A stretch of 64,000 nucleotides of DNA, taken from contig JBNKVM010000028.1 in the NCBI GenBank assembly GCA_050299175.1, positions 10,557 to 74,556 on the forward strand, written 5' to 3'. This stretch comes from JAPHTQ01 sp050299175 (GTDB taxonomy: Bacteria; Pseudomonadota; Gammaproteobacteria; Thiohalomonadales; Thiohalomonadaceae). A program made the position numbers and the translations under genes. The stretch's first letter is position 1, and each line of letters opens with the position of its first letter. This document shows positions 16,966-25,627 of this stretch, in pieces. The notes under the pieces were generated by a model that was given only the letters and a program-made list of their open reading frames with translations, was not told the DNA's origin and searched no databases.

Positions 16966-19290
16966 TTAGTTCTGTCCGCTGACTTTGAACTGCCCGACCA
17001 GGTTCATCAGGTCATCACCCAGGCGGGCCAGCATCTGACTGGATACTTCGGTCTGCTCGGCACCCGTTGCAGTAGTGATCGCAACCTGGGAGATCTTTTC
17101 AACATTACGGCTGATCTCCTCGGTCACCGCGGCCTGCTCTTCACTGGCACTGGCGATCTGGGTACTCATATCCAGCAGGTTATGCATGGCGTTTTCTATT
17201 TCACTGAAAGCGTGCTGTGTCTGTTCGGAAAGCCCAACCGTGGTTTCAATATCGGCGCTGTTTTCCTGCAGCATTTGCACCGTCTGATCGCTGCGTGACT
17301 GCAACGACTCGATGATGGTACGTATCTCCTCTGTCGACTGCTGGGTTTTCATCGCCAGAGTCCTTACCTCATCGGCCACCACAGCAAAACCACGCCCCTG
17401 TTCACCAGCCCTGGCCGCTTCGATGGCAGCATTCAGCGCCAACAGATTGGTCTGCTCTGCAATGCCGCGAATCACGTCCAGTACTGTGCCAACCTTCTCG
17501 CTATCCTGTTGTAACGCTCCCACTACGGTTCGCGATTCACTGATGCGATTAGAAAGGTTTTGTACCGCCGCTACACTTTGTACCAACACATCTTTTCCTG
17601 CGTTCACCTGATTACCGACAAGGTTTGCCGCCTCGGCAGTAGCATGGGTGTTTTTCGCCACTTCATGCACCGTTGCGGTCATCTCTTCAATGGCAGTGGC
17701 CACCTGCTGAATCTCACCCTGTTGCTGTTCGACACCCTGACGGGTATCGCGAGTAATCATCGACAATTCCTCAGAGGCCGTTGCCAGTTCATTGGTGGAC
17801 CCGCCAACCTTGTGCATGATGGAGTCCAGTTTTTCCACGAACTGATTAAAAGCCTGGGAAAGTTGTCCCAACTCGTCCTTTGCACTCGCATCAAGACGTA
17901 CGGTGAGATCTCCTGAACCACTGGATATATCTCTCATCGAATTGACAATGCGTACAAGCGGGCGAGAAATCGAGACACTAAATACCCAGCCAAGGATTCC
18001 GCTAATCAACAGCAATATAATCGACGTACTGGTAACGATCAGAATAACGTCCCCATGCAACTGTTTTGCAGCTGAGTAAGCCTCCGACACATCCTCTTCC
18101 GCCAGAATGGCCCAACGATGACCACCAATATCCAGCGATTTGTATGCCGAAAGAACAGGGACGTCACGGTAATCGGGGAAAGTCGAGAAACCACTTTTCC
18201 CCTGCAACGCCTGCTCCGCTCCTGGCGAGCGCACCGTTTGCAAACCGATTACCGTCTGTTTGCTTTTAATTGCAGCTATCGTCTCATCATCCATACCCGC
18301 CGCTTTGACAGCAGTCAAAAAACCATTCGGGTCTTCCAACCAGAAGCGGCTCTGGCTACGCATCTTATAATCAGGACCAATGAGATAAGTTTCACCGCTA
18401 TCGCCAAGGCCAACATCTTTCCACTTACCATTGCTCGTCATCACGGCATTGATTCTGTCGATTGGCAGCTGGAAAGCAATGACACCGATACGTTTACCAT
18501 TTTCAAATATCGGCGCAGCAATAAAAGCTGCCGGATCCTGATATGACGGGAGATAGGGTGCAAAATCGGTCATATATGTCGCGCCCTCATCCAGACGCAT
18601 CGCCGCATTGAAGGCTTCGGCAAGACCTGAATTACTATAAGGACCGTTCTTCAGCGAAGTCGCATAATCGAGCTCTTTGAACACCGTGTAAACAACATCG
18701 CCACTCTCCGCATCAATGAGGAAGATATCGTAATATCCGAACTCTTGCTGTAACTCATGGAAGGATGGGTGGTAGTGCTTGTGCAAACGTGAATACTCCG
18801 ATCCATCCCGACTCTCATTCAGTTTGTCCTTTTCACCCAGTGGATTGGAATTCTCAAGAATGTAGTGCCGTTGTAAGGTAACCGCCTGTGCCCCAAGACG
18901 GCCGAAAATTCCGTCAACATCCGGACGCTTGCCTGCATTACGTCTGCCGTATTCCGCAGCAAAAGCGTTGTTGTAGTAGCCCTTCAGCTTGTTACGATCC
19001 TGCGTGCTTGCAGGAGCAATTTCACGATAGGCGGCAGACAATTCACGGGTTGCCTCGATAGCCATCAAGTCCCTGGCATAGGCGAGGGCTTGCTGGGTCA
19101 TGGACTGAAAGTAGTTACTGACCTGCGCCGCTTTCTCTTCGCGCAGAGCAATCAGCCTTGCCTCAGCCTGCTCGTGCAAGGCCTCTTCAGCATGATTCGT
19201 TGCATAGAGTCCGATAAAAGTAGCTGCGATAGTTGCCGGTAGAAGTGCCAGCAGGATGCTGCCGGCCAGGAGCTTGGTTTTAATTAACAT
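16966..19290 (-). CDS. methyl-accepting chemotaxis protein with periplasmic Cache-type sensor
   Basis: A transmembrane chemoreceptor of 774 residues. In order: TM1 (about 8-30), a long periplasmic region of about 370 residues with Cache-like segments (FAPYLPSYQDPAAFIAAPIF, GVIAFQLPIDRINAVM), TM2 (about 405-430), HAMP, and the cytoplasmic signalling domain with the conserved tip QTNLLALNAAIEAARAGEQ (about 590-610). No C-terminal CheR-docking pentapeptide is visible. The start follows GAGGG and gives the signal anchor directly. It lies between nifA and nifB, where the Azotobacter cluster has no such gene; the ligand is unknown. Confidence 0.92.
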   Translation of the reverse strand: MLIKTKLLAGSILLALLPATIAATFIGLYATNHAEEALHEQAEARLIALREEKAAQVSNYFQSMTQQALAYARDLMAIEATRELSAAYREIAPASTQDRNKLKGYYNNAFAAEYGRRNAGKRPDVDGIFGRLGAQAVTLQRHYILENSNPLGEKDKLNESRDGSEYSRLHKHYHPSFHELQQEFGYYDIFLIDAESGDVVYTVFKELDYATSLKNGPYSNSGLAEAFNAAMRLDEGATYMTDFAPYLPSYQDPAAFIAAPIFENGKRIGVIAFQLPIDRINAVMTSNGKWKDVGLGDSGETYLIGPDYKMRSQSRFWLEDPNGFLTAVKAAGMDDETIAAIKSKQTVIGLQTVRSPGAEQALQGKSGFSTFPDYRDVPVLSAYKSLDIGGHRWAILAEEDVSEAYSAAKQLHGDVILIVTSTSIILLLISGILGWVFSVSISRPLVRIVNSMRDISSGSGDLTVRLDASAKDELGQLSQAFNQFVEKLDSIMHKVGGSTNELATASEELSMITRDTRQGVEQQQGEIQQVATAIEEMTATVHEVAKNTHATAEAANLVGNQVNAGKDVLVQSVAAVQNLSNRISESRTVVGALQQDSEKVGTVLDVIRGIAEQTNLLALNAAIEAARAGEQGRGFAVVADEVRTLAMKTQQSTEEIRTIIESLQSRSDQTVQMLQENSADIETTVGLSEQTQHAFSEIENAMHNLLDMSTQIASASEEQAAVTEEISRNVEKISQVAITTATGAEQTEVSSQMLARLGDDLMNLVGQFKVSGQN

Positions 19291-19524
19291 TGGTTTGCCC
19301 TCGAGCAATTTCTATGGGCAATCCCAATCCCGCTAACAGCGACCCTGCCGAGTTGAAAAATAGTTGTCACACTCGAGATGGCAAGAACGGAAATGTAAAA
19401 TTTCAGCTGAAATACCTAAAAAACAGGGGAATTAATTCCAATTTGGTAGTCGATAACGATTAAAACCATTTGAGTTGTATGGATGAATCCAGCAAAACAC
19501 ACATCTTTCACATGGATATGTGAG

Positions 19525-19544
19525 GCCGGGCATGTACGCCCGGC
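19525..19544 (-). terminator. GC hairpin after nifA
   Basis: GCCGGGC-ATGTAC-GCCCGGC forms a 7-bp stem about 12 bases downstream of the nifA stop. There is no T-run behind it, so it may stabilise the 3' end or be a weak terminator. The remaining 230 bases up to the chemoreceptor start show no gene. Confidence 0.4.
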
Positions 19545-19555
19545 GTGGATGGAGG

Positions 19556-21136
19556 TCAGATCTTACGAACCTTGATGTTGAGGGTCTGAATACGATAGGC
19601 GATCTGCCGCGGCGTCATGTTGAGCAGACGGGCTGCCTTGGCCTGCACCCAGCCCGCCTGTTCCAGCGCGGCGATCACCCGTTCGCGCTCGTCCATGTCC
19701 GGATCATCCAGATTGGCTTCCGGCACACTCTCTGCGCTGCTACTGCGTTGCGGTGATGGCGCGACATTCTCCTCGATACCACTGAGGGCGATGGCATCAC
19801 GATCGATAATCCCGTCCTCGCCACTCATAATCGCGGCACGCTCCAGGGTGTTTTCCAGTTCACGCACATTGCCTGGCCAGTTGTGGCGCATCAACAGGCG
19901 CAATGCGCTTTCGGTGATCGTCAGCTCACGGCCCTGCTGTTTGGCGATTTTCTGGATCAGGAAATTAGCCAACTCCGGGATATCCTCCTTGCGGTCGCGC
20001 AAGGCCGGATTGTGGATCGGCATGACATTGAGGCGGTAGTAGAGGTCTTCACGGAAATCACCCTGCTCCACTTCCGTTTCCAGATCCTTATTGGTGGCGG
20101 CGATGATGCGCACATCCACCTTCAGGGTCTTGTTGCTACCGATACGTTCGAACTCCCCTTCCTGTAATACGCGCAACAATTTCGCCTGGAAGGTGGGAGA
20201 AATTTCACCTATCTCATCGAGGAAGATAGTGCCGCCATCAGCCTGTTCGAAACGCCCCTTGCGTTGGGTTGAAGCGCCAGTGAACGCGCCTTTTTCGTGT
20301 CCAAACAGCTCCGACTCAAGGAGATTGTCCGGCAGTGCCGCGCAGTTCAGTTTGATGAAGTTGCCACTGGCACGGGGCGAGTTGTAGTGGATCGCATTGG
20401 CGATCAACTCTTTACCGGTTCCTGATTCACCACGAATCAGCACCGTGGTATTCCACTTGGCCACCTGGCGTACCTGCTCAAAGATCCGGCGCATTGCCGG
20501 TGTGCGGCCGACCATGTTGTCGAAGCCGTAATTGGAACGTACCGCGCGACGCAGACGATCGCGCTCGTCGGCCAGGTCGCGCTTCTCTTCCGCTACCTGC
20601 CAGGAGAGGCGCACGCTCTGTGCGATCAGGTTAGCCACCATCTCCATAAAGCGGGCACGTTCGTTCAACTCTTCCATGCCGACACCAGGAGGTTGTGCCG
20701 CCAGTACACCGACAATACCCTGATCGCCGACTTTGATCGGCACACCGATAAAGGGCAGACCGGCATCGTAGATACCGAGCTTATCGAGGAAGTTGAGTTC
20801 GGTCCCCACGCAATCGGAAATAAAACGATTTCCCGTCGCGAGGATATTACCGACCAGTCCTTCGCCCGCACGATAACGCACCTTGCTCACCACTTTGGGA
20901 TCGACTCCATAAAGTGCCACTACACCCTGCTCGGTGGAGTCCGGTGATTTGAGGGTCACCATGCCACGCTGCATATCGGCAAACTGGTGCAACTGCTCCA
21001 GTACACCCTGCAGGGTTTCGTGCAGATTCAGTGAACGATTCAACACCTGACTCACCCGATAAAGGGTCTCCAGCTCTGTGTTGATCAAGCAGGATTTTGG
21101 GTCGCAGCTACTCTGTTTAAATTCGGAAATACTCAT
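19556..21136 (-). CDS. nifA: nif-specific sigma54-dependent activator NifA
   Basis: The 526-residue activator of nif promoters has an N-terminal GAF domain (about 25-175), a central AAA+ domain with Walker A GESGTGKE (237-244), GAFTGA (283-288, contact to sigma54) and Walker B TIFLDE (303-308), a linker, and a C-terminal Fis-type helix-turn-helix (about 497-520, AAKAARLLNMTPRQIAY in two parts). The linker lacks the Cys pair of oxygen-sensitive NifA proteins, so oxygen control should come through NifL, as in Azotobacter and Klebsiella. Its ATG overlaps the nifL stop by one base (TAATG), implying coupled and stoichiometric synthesis. Confidence 0.96.
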   Translation of the reverse strand: MSISEFKQSSCDPKSCLINTELETLYRVSQVLNRSLNLHETLQGVLEQLHQFADMQRGMVTLKSPDSTEQGVVALYGVDPKVVSKVRYRAGEGLVGNILATGNRFISDCVGTELNFLDKLGIYDAGLPFIGVPIKVGDQGIVGVLAAQPPGVGMEELNERARFMEMVANLIAQSVRLSWQVAEEKRDLADERDRLRRAVRSNYGFDNMVGRTPAMRRIFEQVRQVAKWNTTVLIRGESGTGKELIANAIHYNSPRASGNFIKLNCAALPDNLLESELFGHEKGAFTGASTQRKGRFEQADGGTIFLDEIGEISPTFQAKLLRVLQEGEFERIGSNKTLKVDVRIIAATNKDLETEVEQGDFREDLYYRLNVMPIHNPALRDRKEDIPELANFLIQKIAKQQGRELTITESALRLLMRHNWPGNVRELENTLERAAIMSGEDGIIDRDAIALSGIEENVAPSPQRSSSAESVPEANLDDPDMDERERVIAALEQAGWVQAKAARLLNMTPRQIAYRIQTLNIKVRKI

Positions 21137-22677
21137 TACTGTTTCCCGTAGGTATGTTCACTCGGCAGACGGATCTGAATGCAGCATCCGTTCCCATAAT
21201 CGTTATCAATTTCAATCGTGCCCGCGTGTTGATTGACGATCTCCTGCGCCAGCGGCAATCCCATTCCAGCGTGTTCGCCCTTGCTGGGATTTTTGGTCGA
21301 GAAGAACGGCTCAAACACCTTGATGCGCAGCGCCTCGGGGATACCATCCCCACTGTCGCAAAGCGTCATCTTGATCCAGTCATCTTCATCTTCGGTAGTG
21401 ATGTGAATTTCGCGCTTGGACGAATCGCTCTCGGTGATCGCTTCGATAGCGTTATCCAGCAGCAGCTTAATCATGTTGCGCAGCTTTCCTTCCTGACCGA
21501 GGATGTGCTGCAACGTAGCCGTGGGTTGCCAGTCGACGACGATGCCCGCGCCAAGCATGCGCTTGGTGCTAATCATCAATACGTCGTGTACCAGTTGATT
21601 GAAGTTAAGCGATACCGGTTCGACATCAATGCTGGAAGGAATCGCGCTGCGTAGATTTTCGATGGTGTTCATCCCCTGCTCACGCACTTCATTCAGTACC
21701 GCGACCAGCGAATCGTCCATATCGTGTTTGGCTGCACGACGCTGCAACATATCCAGCGCCGCGTTAAGCATGTTGAATGGGGTTTCCAGTTGATAGACCG
21801 CAGCAGTGAGTGTTTCTCGCATCCCCTGCATCAAGCCCTCTTCCGCCATCAGGGCACGCATAGCATTGCTGCGGATCTCTTCCTGTTGCCGTTTCAGTTC
21901 AGTGATCTCGTGTGCGACCAGCAACAGGTAATGCACCTTCTCTTCGCTGAAAAAGGCATCGGCCGAGGCGGGCAGTTCCATGAACCAGATCCCGGAGACG
22001 GAGAACCAGCGCTGTCCTGCCTTGCCCTTGATGCGGCAGGCCACTTCCATATCGTGGAAGGAGAGTCTTTGCGCGATGAGACTGATAAATTCGGGATCTT
22101 TTTCTGCAAGCCCATCAAGGATCATGCTGGCAGGCTCATCACCACGCATGTCGCCAGCGAGTTTTTTGTAGGCCTGATTATCGAGCACCAGATTCAGATC
22201 CGAATCGAGTACTGCCATAGCGGCGGGAGTTGAATCAACCACCGATTCGATCAAACCTTTCTGATTACTCACTTGACGTTCAAGAGCAAACATCTCGGTG
22301 ATGTCACGATGGATACCGAGATAGTGAGTCGCCTCACCTGCGTCATTAAGCACCGGGGTAATCATCAGCTCAGCCAGATAGCGACTGCCATCCTTACGAC
22401 GATTAACCAGTACACCGCCCCAGCCCTGTTTATTGACCAGGGATTGCCAGAGATCCTTGTAAACCTCTGGCGGGGTCGATTTGTAGGAGAGTACCGACTC
22501 GTTCTGCCCGACGATCTCTTCGCGACTGTATCCGGTCACCTGGGTAAAGGCGGCATTGGTATAGAGAATGTTGGCCTCAAGGTCGGTAATGGAGATCGCC
22601 ACGGGCGACTGCTCCACCGCATTCTCCAGTGCCGGGATGGATACGTTGCTACGGCTTTTCTTGATCGCTTCAGGCAT
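21136..22677 (-). CDS. nifL: redox- and nitrogen-responsive anti-activator NifL
   Basis: The 513-residue flavoprotein inhibits NifA when oxygen or fixed nitrogen is present. PAS1 (about 20-130, NAAFTQVTGYSREEIVGQN) would bind FAD, PAS2 spans about 140-260, then a helical region (265-345) and a GHKL ATP-binding domain with the N box LLLDNAIEAI (406-415), DSGDGIP (441-447) and GMGLPLAQEIV (471-481). In the helix matching the H box of histidine kinases (HELRTPLN) the sequence is YQLETPFN, with Tyr295 at the His position, in keeping with control by protein contact rather than phosphotransfer. The start follows GGAGG. Confidence 0.93.
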   Translation of the reverse strand: MPEAIKKSRSNVSIPALENAVEQSPVAISITDLEANILYTNAAFTQVTGYSREEIVGQNESVLSYKSTPPEVYKDLWQSLVNKQGWGGVLVNRRKDGSRYLAELMITPVLNDAGEATHYLGIHRDITEMFALERQVSNQKGLIESVVDSTPAAMAVLDSDLNLVLDNQAYKKLAGDMRGDEPASMILDGLAEKDPEFISLIAQRLSFHDMEVACRIKGKAGQRWFSVSGIWFMELPASADAFFSEEKVHYLLLVAHEITELKRQQEEIRSNAMRALMAEEGLMQGMRETLTAAVYQLETPFNMLNAALDMLQRRAAKHDMDDSLVAVLNEVREQGMNTIENLRSAIPSSIDVEPVSLNFNQLVHDVLMISTKRMLGAGIVVDWQPTATLQHILGQEGKLRNMIKLLLDNAIEAITESDSSKREIHITTEDEDDWIKMTLCDSGDGIPEALRIKVFEPFFSTKNPSKGEHAGMGLPLAQEIVNQHAGTIEIDNDYGNGCCIQIRLPSEHTYGKQ

Positions 22678-22716
22678 CGGGCGCCTCCAGTGGCGCTACA
22701 AACGTATTAGTGTCCC

Positions 22717-22732
22717 TGCAAAACGTATGCCT
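22717..22732 (-). promoter_or_regulatory. candidate sigma54 promoter of nifLA
   Basis: On the minus strand the bases read AGGCATACGTTTTGCA, with GG and GC ten bases apart and a full TTGCA. Two positions depart from the consensus (first T to A, C to T). It ends 40 bases before the nifL ATG and is reachable from the NifA site at 22777, so NifA autoregulation is possible. Confidence 0.5.
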
Positions 22733-22776
22733 GCCAGACGATTTCGCGTGACTGCTACGCTACAGCCCTCGTCGTT

Positions 22777-22792
22777 TGTCGCCTTTATGACA
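22777..22792. promoter_or_regulatory. NifA upstream activator site between nifL and rnfA
   Basis: TGTCGCCTTTATGACA is an exact TGT-N10-ACA match. It lies 129 bases before the rnfA sigma54 promoter and 45 bases before the nifL candidate promoter, so one site could serve both directions. Confidence 0.7.
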
Positions 22793-22798
22793 AACACC

Positions 22799-22815
22799 GT
22801 GTCGGTATCCGACAC
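22799..22815. repeat. perfect 17-bp palindrome in the nifL-rnfA control region
   Basis: GTGTCGG-TAT-CCGACAC is a perfect inverted repeat directly after the NifA site. Its TGT...ACA spacing is 9 rather than 10, so it is either a relaxed second NifA half-site pair or an operator for another regulator. Confidence 0.5.
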
Positions 22816-22920
22816 AACCACCCCCTTTGTCGCAAAGAAATACGCACCAATGTTGTGCGCCGCACGTAAAACCGCGTATTTAGCGGGCCTTTATTGGTGC
22901 ATTTGCAGCGGTTCATCTGC

Positions 22921-22936
22921 TGGCACGTTTGATGCA
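22921..22936 (+). promoter_or_regulatory. sigma54 promoter of the rnf operon
   Basis: TGGCACGTTTGATGCA matches the RpoN consensus with GG and GC ten bases apart (TGGCACG, then TGCA; one base short of TTGCA). It ends 46 bases before the rnfA ATG. Confidence 0.8.
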
Positions 22937-22982
22937 ATCAGGGAGGGCAAAGGGCTGACGCAATCCCCCGAGAGGAACACGA

Positions 22983-23564
22983 ATGAGCGAATACCTGTTG
23001 TTATTGTTGGGCACCGCCCTGGTGAACAACGTGGTGCTGGTGAAGTTTCTCGGTCTCTGCCCCTTCATGGGCGTCTCCAACAAACTCGACACCGCGGTGG
23101 GCATGGGGCTCGCCACCACCTTTGTACTGACCCTCGCTTCCGTCGCGAGTTGGGCACTGGAACATTTCGTCCTGATGCCGCTGAACATCCAGTTCCTGCG
23201 CATCCTGGCCTTCATCCTGGTGATTGCCGCGGTGGTGCAGTTCACCGAAATGGTGGTGCGCAAGACCAGTCCTCTGCTCTACCAACTGCTCGGCATCTTC
23301 CTGCCGCTGATCACCACCAACTGCGCGGTGCTCGGTGTAGCACTGCTCAACGTGCAGGAAGGCAACGGTTTTCTTGAGAGCCTGATCTACGGTCTCGGCT
23401 CTGCGCTCGGTTTCACCCTGGTGATGGTGCTGTTCGCCGGGATGCGCGAACGACTGGCTCTTGCGGGCGTACCTGCCGCTTTCGCCGGTGCCCCCATCGC
23501 CTTCATCGCCGCCGGGCTTCTGTCGCTGGCCTTTATGGGTTTCTCCGGCTTGCCGGTCAAATAA
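22983..23564 (+). CDS. rnfA: Rnf electron transport complex subunit RnfA
   Basis: An inner-membrane subunit of 193 residues with six predicted helices. It carries the two conserved Cys contexts KFLGLCPFMG (about 25) and TTNCAVLG (about 112) that together with RnfE hold an intramembrane 2Fe-2S centre. The Rnf complex couples ion flux to electron transfer between NADH and ferredoxin; in nif clusters it is thought to drive reduction of the nitrogenase donor. The start has a GAGAGGA ribosome-binding site. It is the first gene of an eight-gene rnf run. Confidence 0.96.
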   Translation: MSEYLLLLLGTALVNNVVLVKFLGLCPFMGVSNKLDTAVGMGLATTFVLTLASVASWALEHFVLMPLNIQFLRILAFILVIAAVVQFTEMVVRKTSPLLYQLLGIFLPLITTNCAVLGVALLNVQEGNGFLESLIYGLGSALGFTLVMVLFAGMRERLALAGVPAAFAGAPIAFIAAGLLSLAFMGFSGLPVK

Positions 23565-23581
23565 TTCTGGAGGGATAAAGA

Positions 23582-24127
23582 ATGTCTGCAATCGCCGCAC
23601 TCACCATCCTGGGACTGACCCTCGGCTTCCTGCTGGGCATGGCCGCGAAGAAATTCAAAGTGGAGAGCGATCCCATTGTCGATGAGATCAGCGACATGCT
23701 CCCCGGTACCAACTGCGGCCAGTGTGGCCTGGCGGGCTGCCCGGCAGCGGCACAGGCACTGGCCGACGGTAATGCCCCGGTCAACCTCTGCCCGCCCGGT
23801 GGTAAATCACTGGCGGTCAGCCTGGCGGAAAAGCTGGGTGTCAGCTTCGATGCCTCGGCCATGGAAGATGGTCCGGCCAAACTGGCAAAGGTAAACGAAG
23901 AACTCTGCATCGGCTGCGTGAAGTGCTCCAAGGAGTGCCCCACCGACGCCATCGTCGGTGCGCCGAAGCAGATCCACACCATCCTCGACATGGCCTGCAC
24001 CGGCTGCGGCAATTGTGTCGATGTCTGCCCCACTATGTGCATCGAACTGTATGTACCGAAACCCACCCTGCCTGAGTGGCGCTGGCCGAAGCCTTCCGCC
24101 ACCCCGGCATTGGCGCGGGCGGCGTAG
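23582..24127 (+). CDS. rnfB: Rnf complex iron-sulfur subunit RnfB
   Basis: The 181-residue protein has an N-terminal membrane anchor (about 4-24), the NCGQCGLAGCP Fe-S motif (about 45-55) and two ferredoxin-type motifs, CIGCVKCSKECP (about 110-121) and CTGCGNCVDVCP (about 140-151). It accepts or donates electrons at the ferredoxin side of the Rnf complex. It lies 17 bases after rnfA with GGAGG upstream. Confidence 0.96.
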   Translation: MSAIAALTILGLTLGFLLGMAAKKFKVESDPIVDEISDMLPGTNCGQCGLAGCPAAAQALADGNAPVNLCPPGGKSLAVSLAEKLGVSFDASAMEDGPAKLAKVNEELCIGCVKCSKECPTDAIVGAPKQIHTILDMACTGCGNCVDVCPTMCIELYVPKPTLPEWRWPKPSATPALARAA

Positions 24128-24136
24128 GAGTCGAAT

Positions 24137-25627
24137 ATGCGTCTGTTCAAGTTCAAGGGCGGTGTCCATCCTGACGAGCGGAAGACAACTCGTGAGCTTC
24201 CGATCTCGTCGATGCCGGTACCGAAACGTCTCTACCTGCCACTGCAGCAACACATCGGCGCTCCCGCCGAGCCAGTGGTGCAGGTTGGCGATCATGTAAA
24301 AAAAGGCCAACTGCTGGCCAGGGCCACCGCACCGGTTTCTGCGCCGGTACACGCCTCGACCTCTGGTGTGATCGTCGCTATCGACGACTGCACTGCACCG
24401 CACCCCTCAGGCCTGCCGGTCACCAGCATCATCATCGAGAGTGACGGTAAGGACGAGTGGGCGGACAGCATCGTGCCCATCGACCCGTTCAAGTTGAGTG
24501 CGGAAGAGATCGCACAGAAAGTCGGCGAGGCAGGCATCGTTGGCATGGGTGGCGCCGCCTTCCCTGCTGCGGTGAAACTGAATCTCGGTAGCAAAAAAAC
24601 GATTCATACCCTGGTGATCAACGGCGGCGAGTGCGAACCCTATCTGACCTGCGATGATCGCCTGATGCAGGAGCGTCCCGGCCCGATCATCGATGGCATC
24701 CGACTGATGCTCAAGGCGCTTAACTGTAAACGTGCGTTGATCGCGGTAGAGAACAACAAGCCCCAGGCACAACAGGCACTGCGCGAAGCGGGCAGCGCCT
24801 TCCCCGAGATCGAAGTTGTCGGCGTACCGACCCGTTACCCGATGGGTTCGGAAAAACAGATGATTCAGACCCTCACCGGACTGGAAGTCCCGGCGGGTGG
24901 CCTGGGTGCCGATATCGGCGTGATGGTGCACAACGTCGCCACCGCCTACGCGGTACATCAGGCACTGCGCCACGGTCGTCCGCTGGTTTCGCGTATCGTC
25001 ACGGTCAGTGGCAGCGCGGTAGCCAAGCCGGCCAATCTGGAGGTGCCGCTGGGTACCCTGGCCGAGGAACTGGTCGAATACTGCGGCGGCCTGCACAAGG
25101 AGGCCCAACGACAACTTCTGGGTGGTCCGATGATGGGCACTTCCCTGCCCCATTTCGGCGTCCCCATCGTCAAAGGCAGTAACGGCGTACTGGCCCTGGC
25201 CGACGAAGAGATGATGCTACAACCACAGGCGCAGCCCTGTATCCGTTGCGGCCGCTGCGTCGATGCCTGTCCGGTCGGCCTGATGCCGCTGGAGATGGCA
25301 GCACGGGCACGCAACGGCAAGGTGGAAGACGCGGTCGATTTCGGCCTGATGGATTGCATCGCCTGCGGCACCTGTAGCTATGTCTGTCCGGCCTCAATTC
25401 CCCTGACCCAGTACTTCAACTTCGCCAAGGGCGAGCTGGCACAGATGCGCAAAGACAAGCAGAAGACTGAACTGACCCGTGAATGGGCCAATGCACGCAC
25501 CGAACGTCTGGAGCGTGAGGCGCAGGCCAAGCGCGAAGCTGCCGCCAAGCGAAAGGCGGAGCGGGAGGCAAAGAAAAAGGCCGAAGCGGAAGCGGCGGCC
25601 AAGCAACAGGAGGAACAGGCATCATGA
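24137..25627 (+). CDS. rnfC: Rnf complex subunit RnfC
   Basis: The 496-residue peripheral subunit binds NADH/FMN and two 4Fe-4S clusters. Visible are the barrel-sandwich region with VKKGQLLAR (about 55-65), the glycine-rich GMGGAAFP (about 136-143) with GGECEPYL, and the cluster motifs CIRCGRCVDACP (about 370) and CIACGTCSYVCP (about 408). The C-terminal 60 residues are a highly charged Lys/Glu/Ala helix, a tail common in proteobacterial RnfC. The stop overlaps the rnfD start by four bases. Confidence 0.96.
   Translation: MRLFKFKGGVHPDERKTTRELPISSMPVPKRLYLPLQQHIGAPAEPVVQVGDHVKKGQLLARATAPVSAPVHASTSGVIVAIDDCTAPHPSGLPVTSIIIESDGKDEWADSIVPIDPFKLSAEEIAQKVGEAGIVGMGGAAFPAAVKLNLGSKKTIHTLVINGGECEPYLTCDDRLMQERPGPIIDGIRLMLKALNCKRALIAVENNKPQAQQALREAGSAFPEIEVVGVPTRYPMGSEKQMIQTLTGLEVPAGGLGADIGVMVHNVATAYAVHQALRHGRPLVSRIVTVSGSAVAKPANLEVPLGTLAEELVEYCGGLHKEAQRQLLGGPMMGTSLPHFGVPIVKGSNGVLALADEEMMLQPQAQPCIRCGRCVDACPVGLMPLEMAARARNGKVEDAVDFGLMDCIACGTCSYVCPASIPLTQYFNFAKGELAQMRKDKQKTELTREWANARTERLEREAQAKREAAAKRKAEREAKKKAEAEAAAKQQEEQAS

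Noticed and set aside
22568..23377. 269-codon frame overlapping the nifL-rnfA control region and rnfA
   Set aside because: It crosses the promoter region and reads rnfA in the wrong frame; rnfA and nifL are firmly identified.
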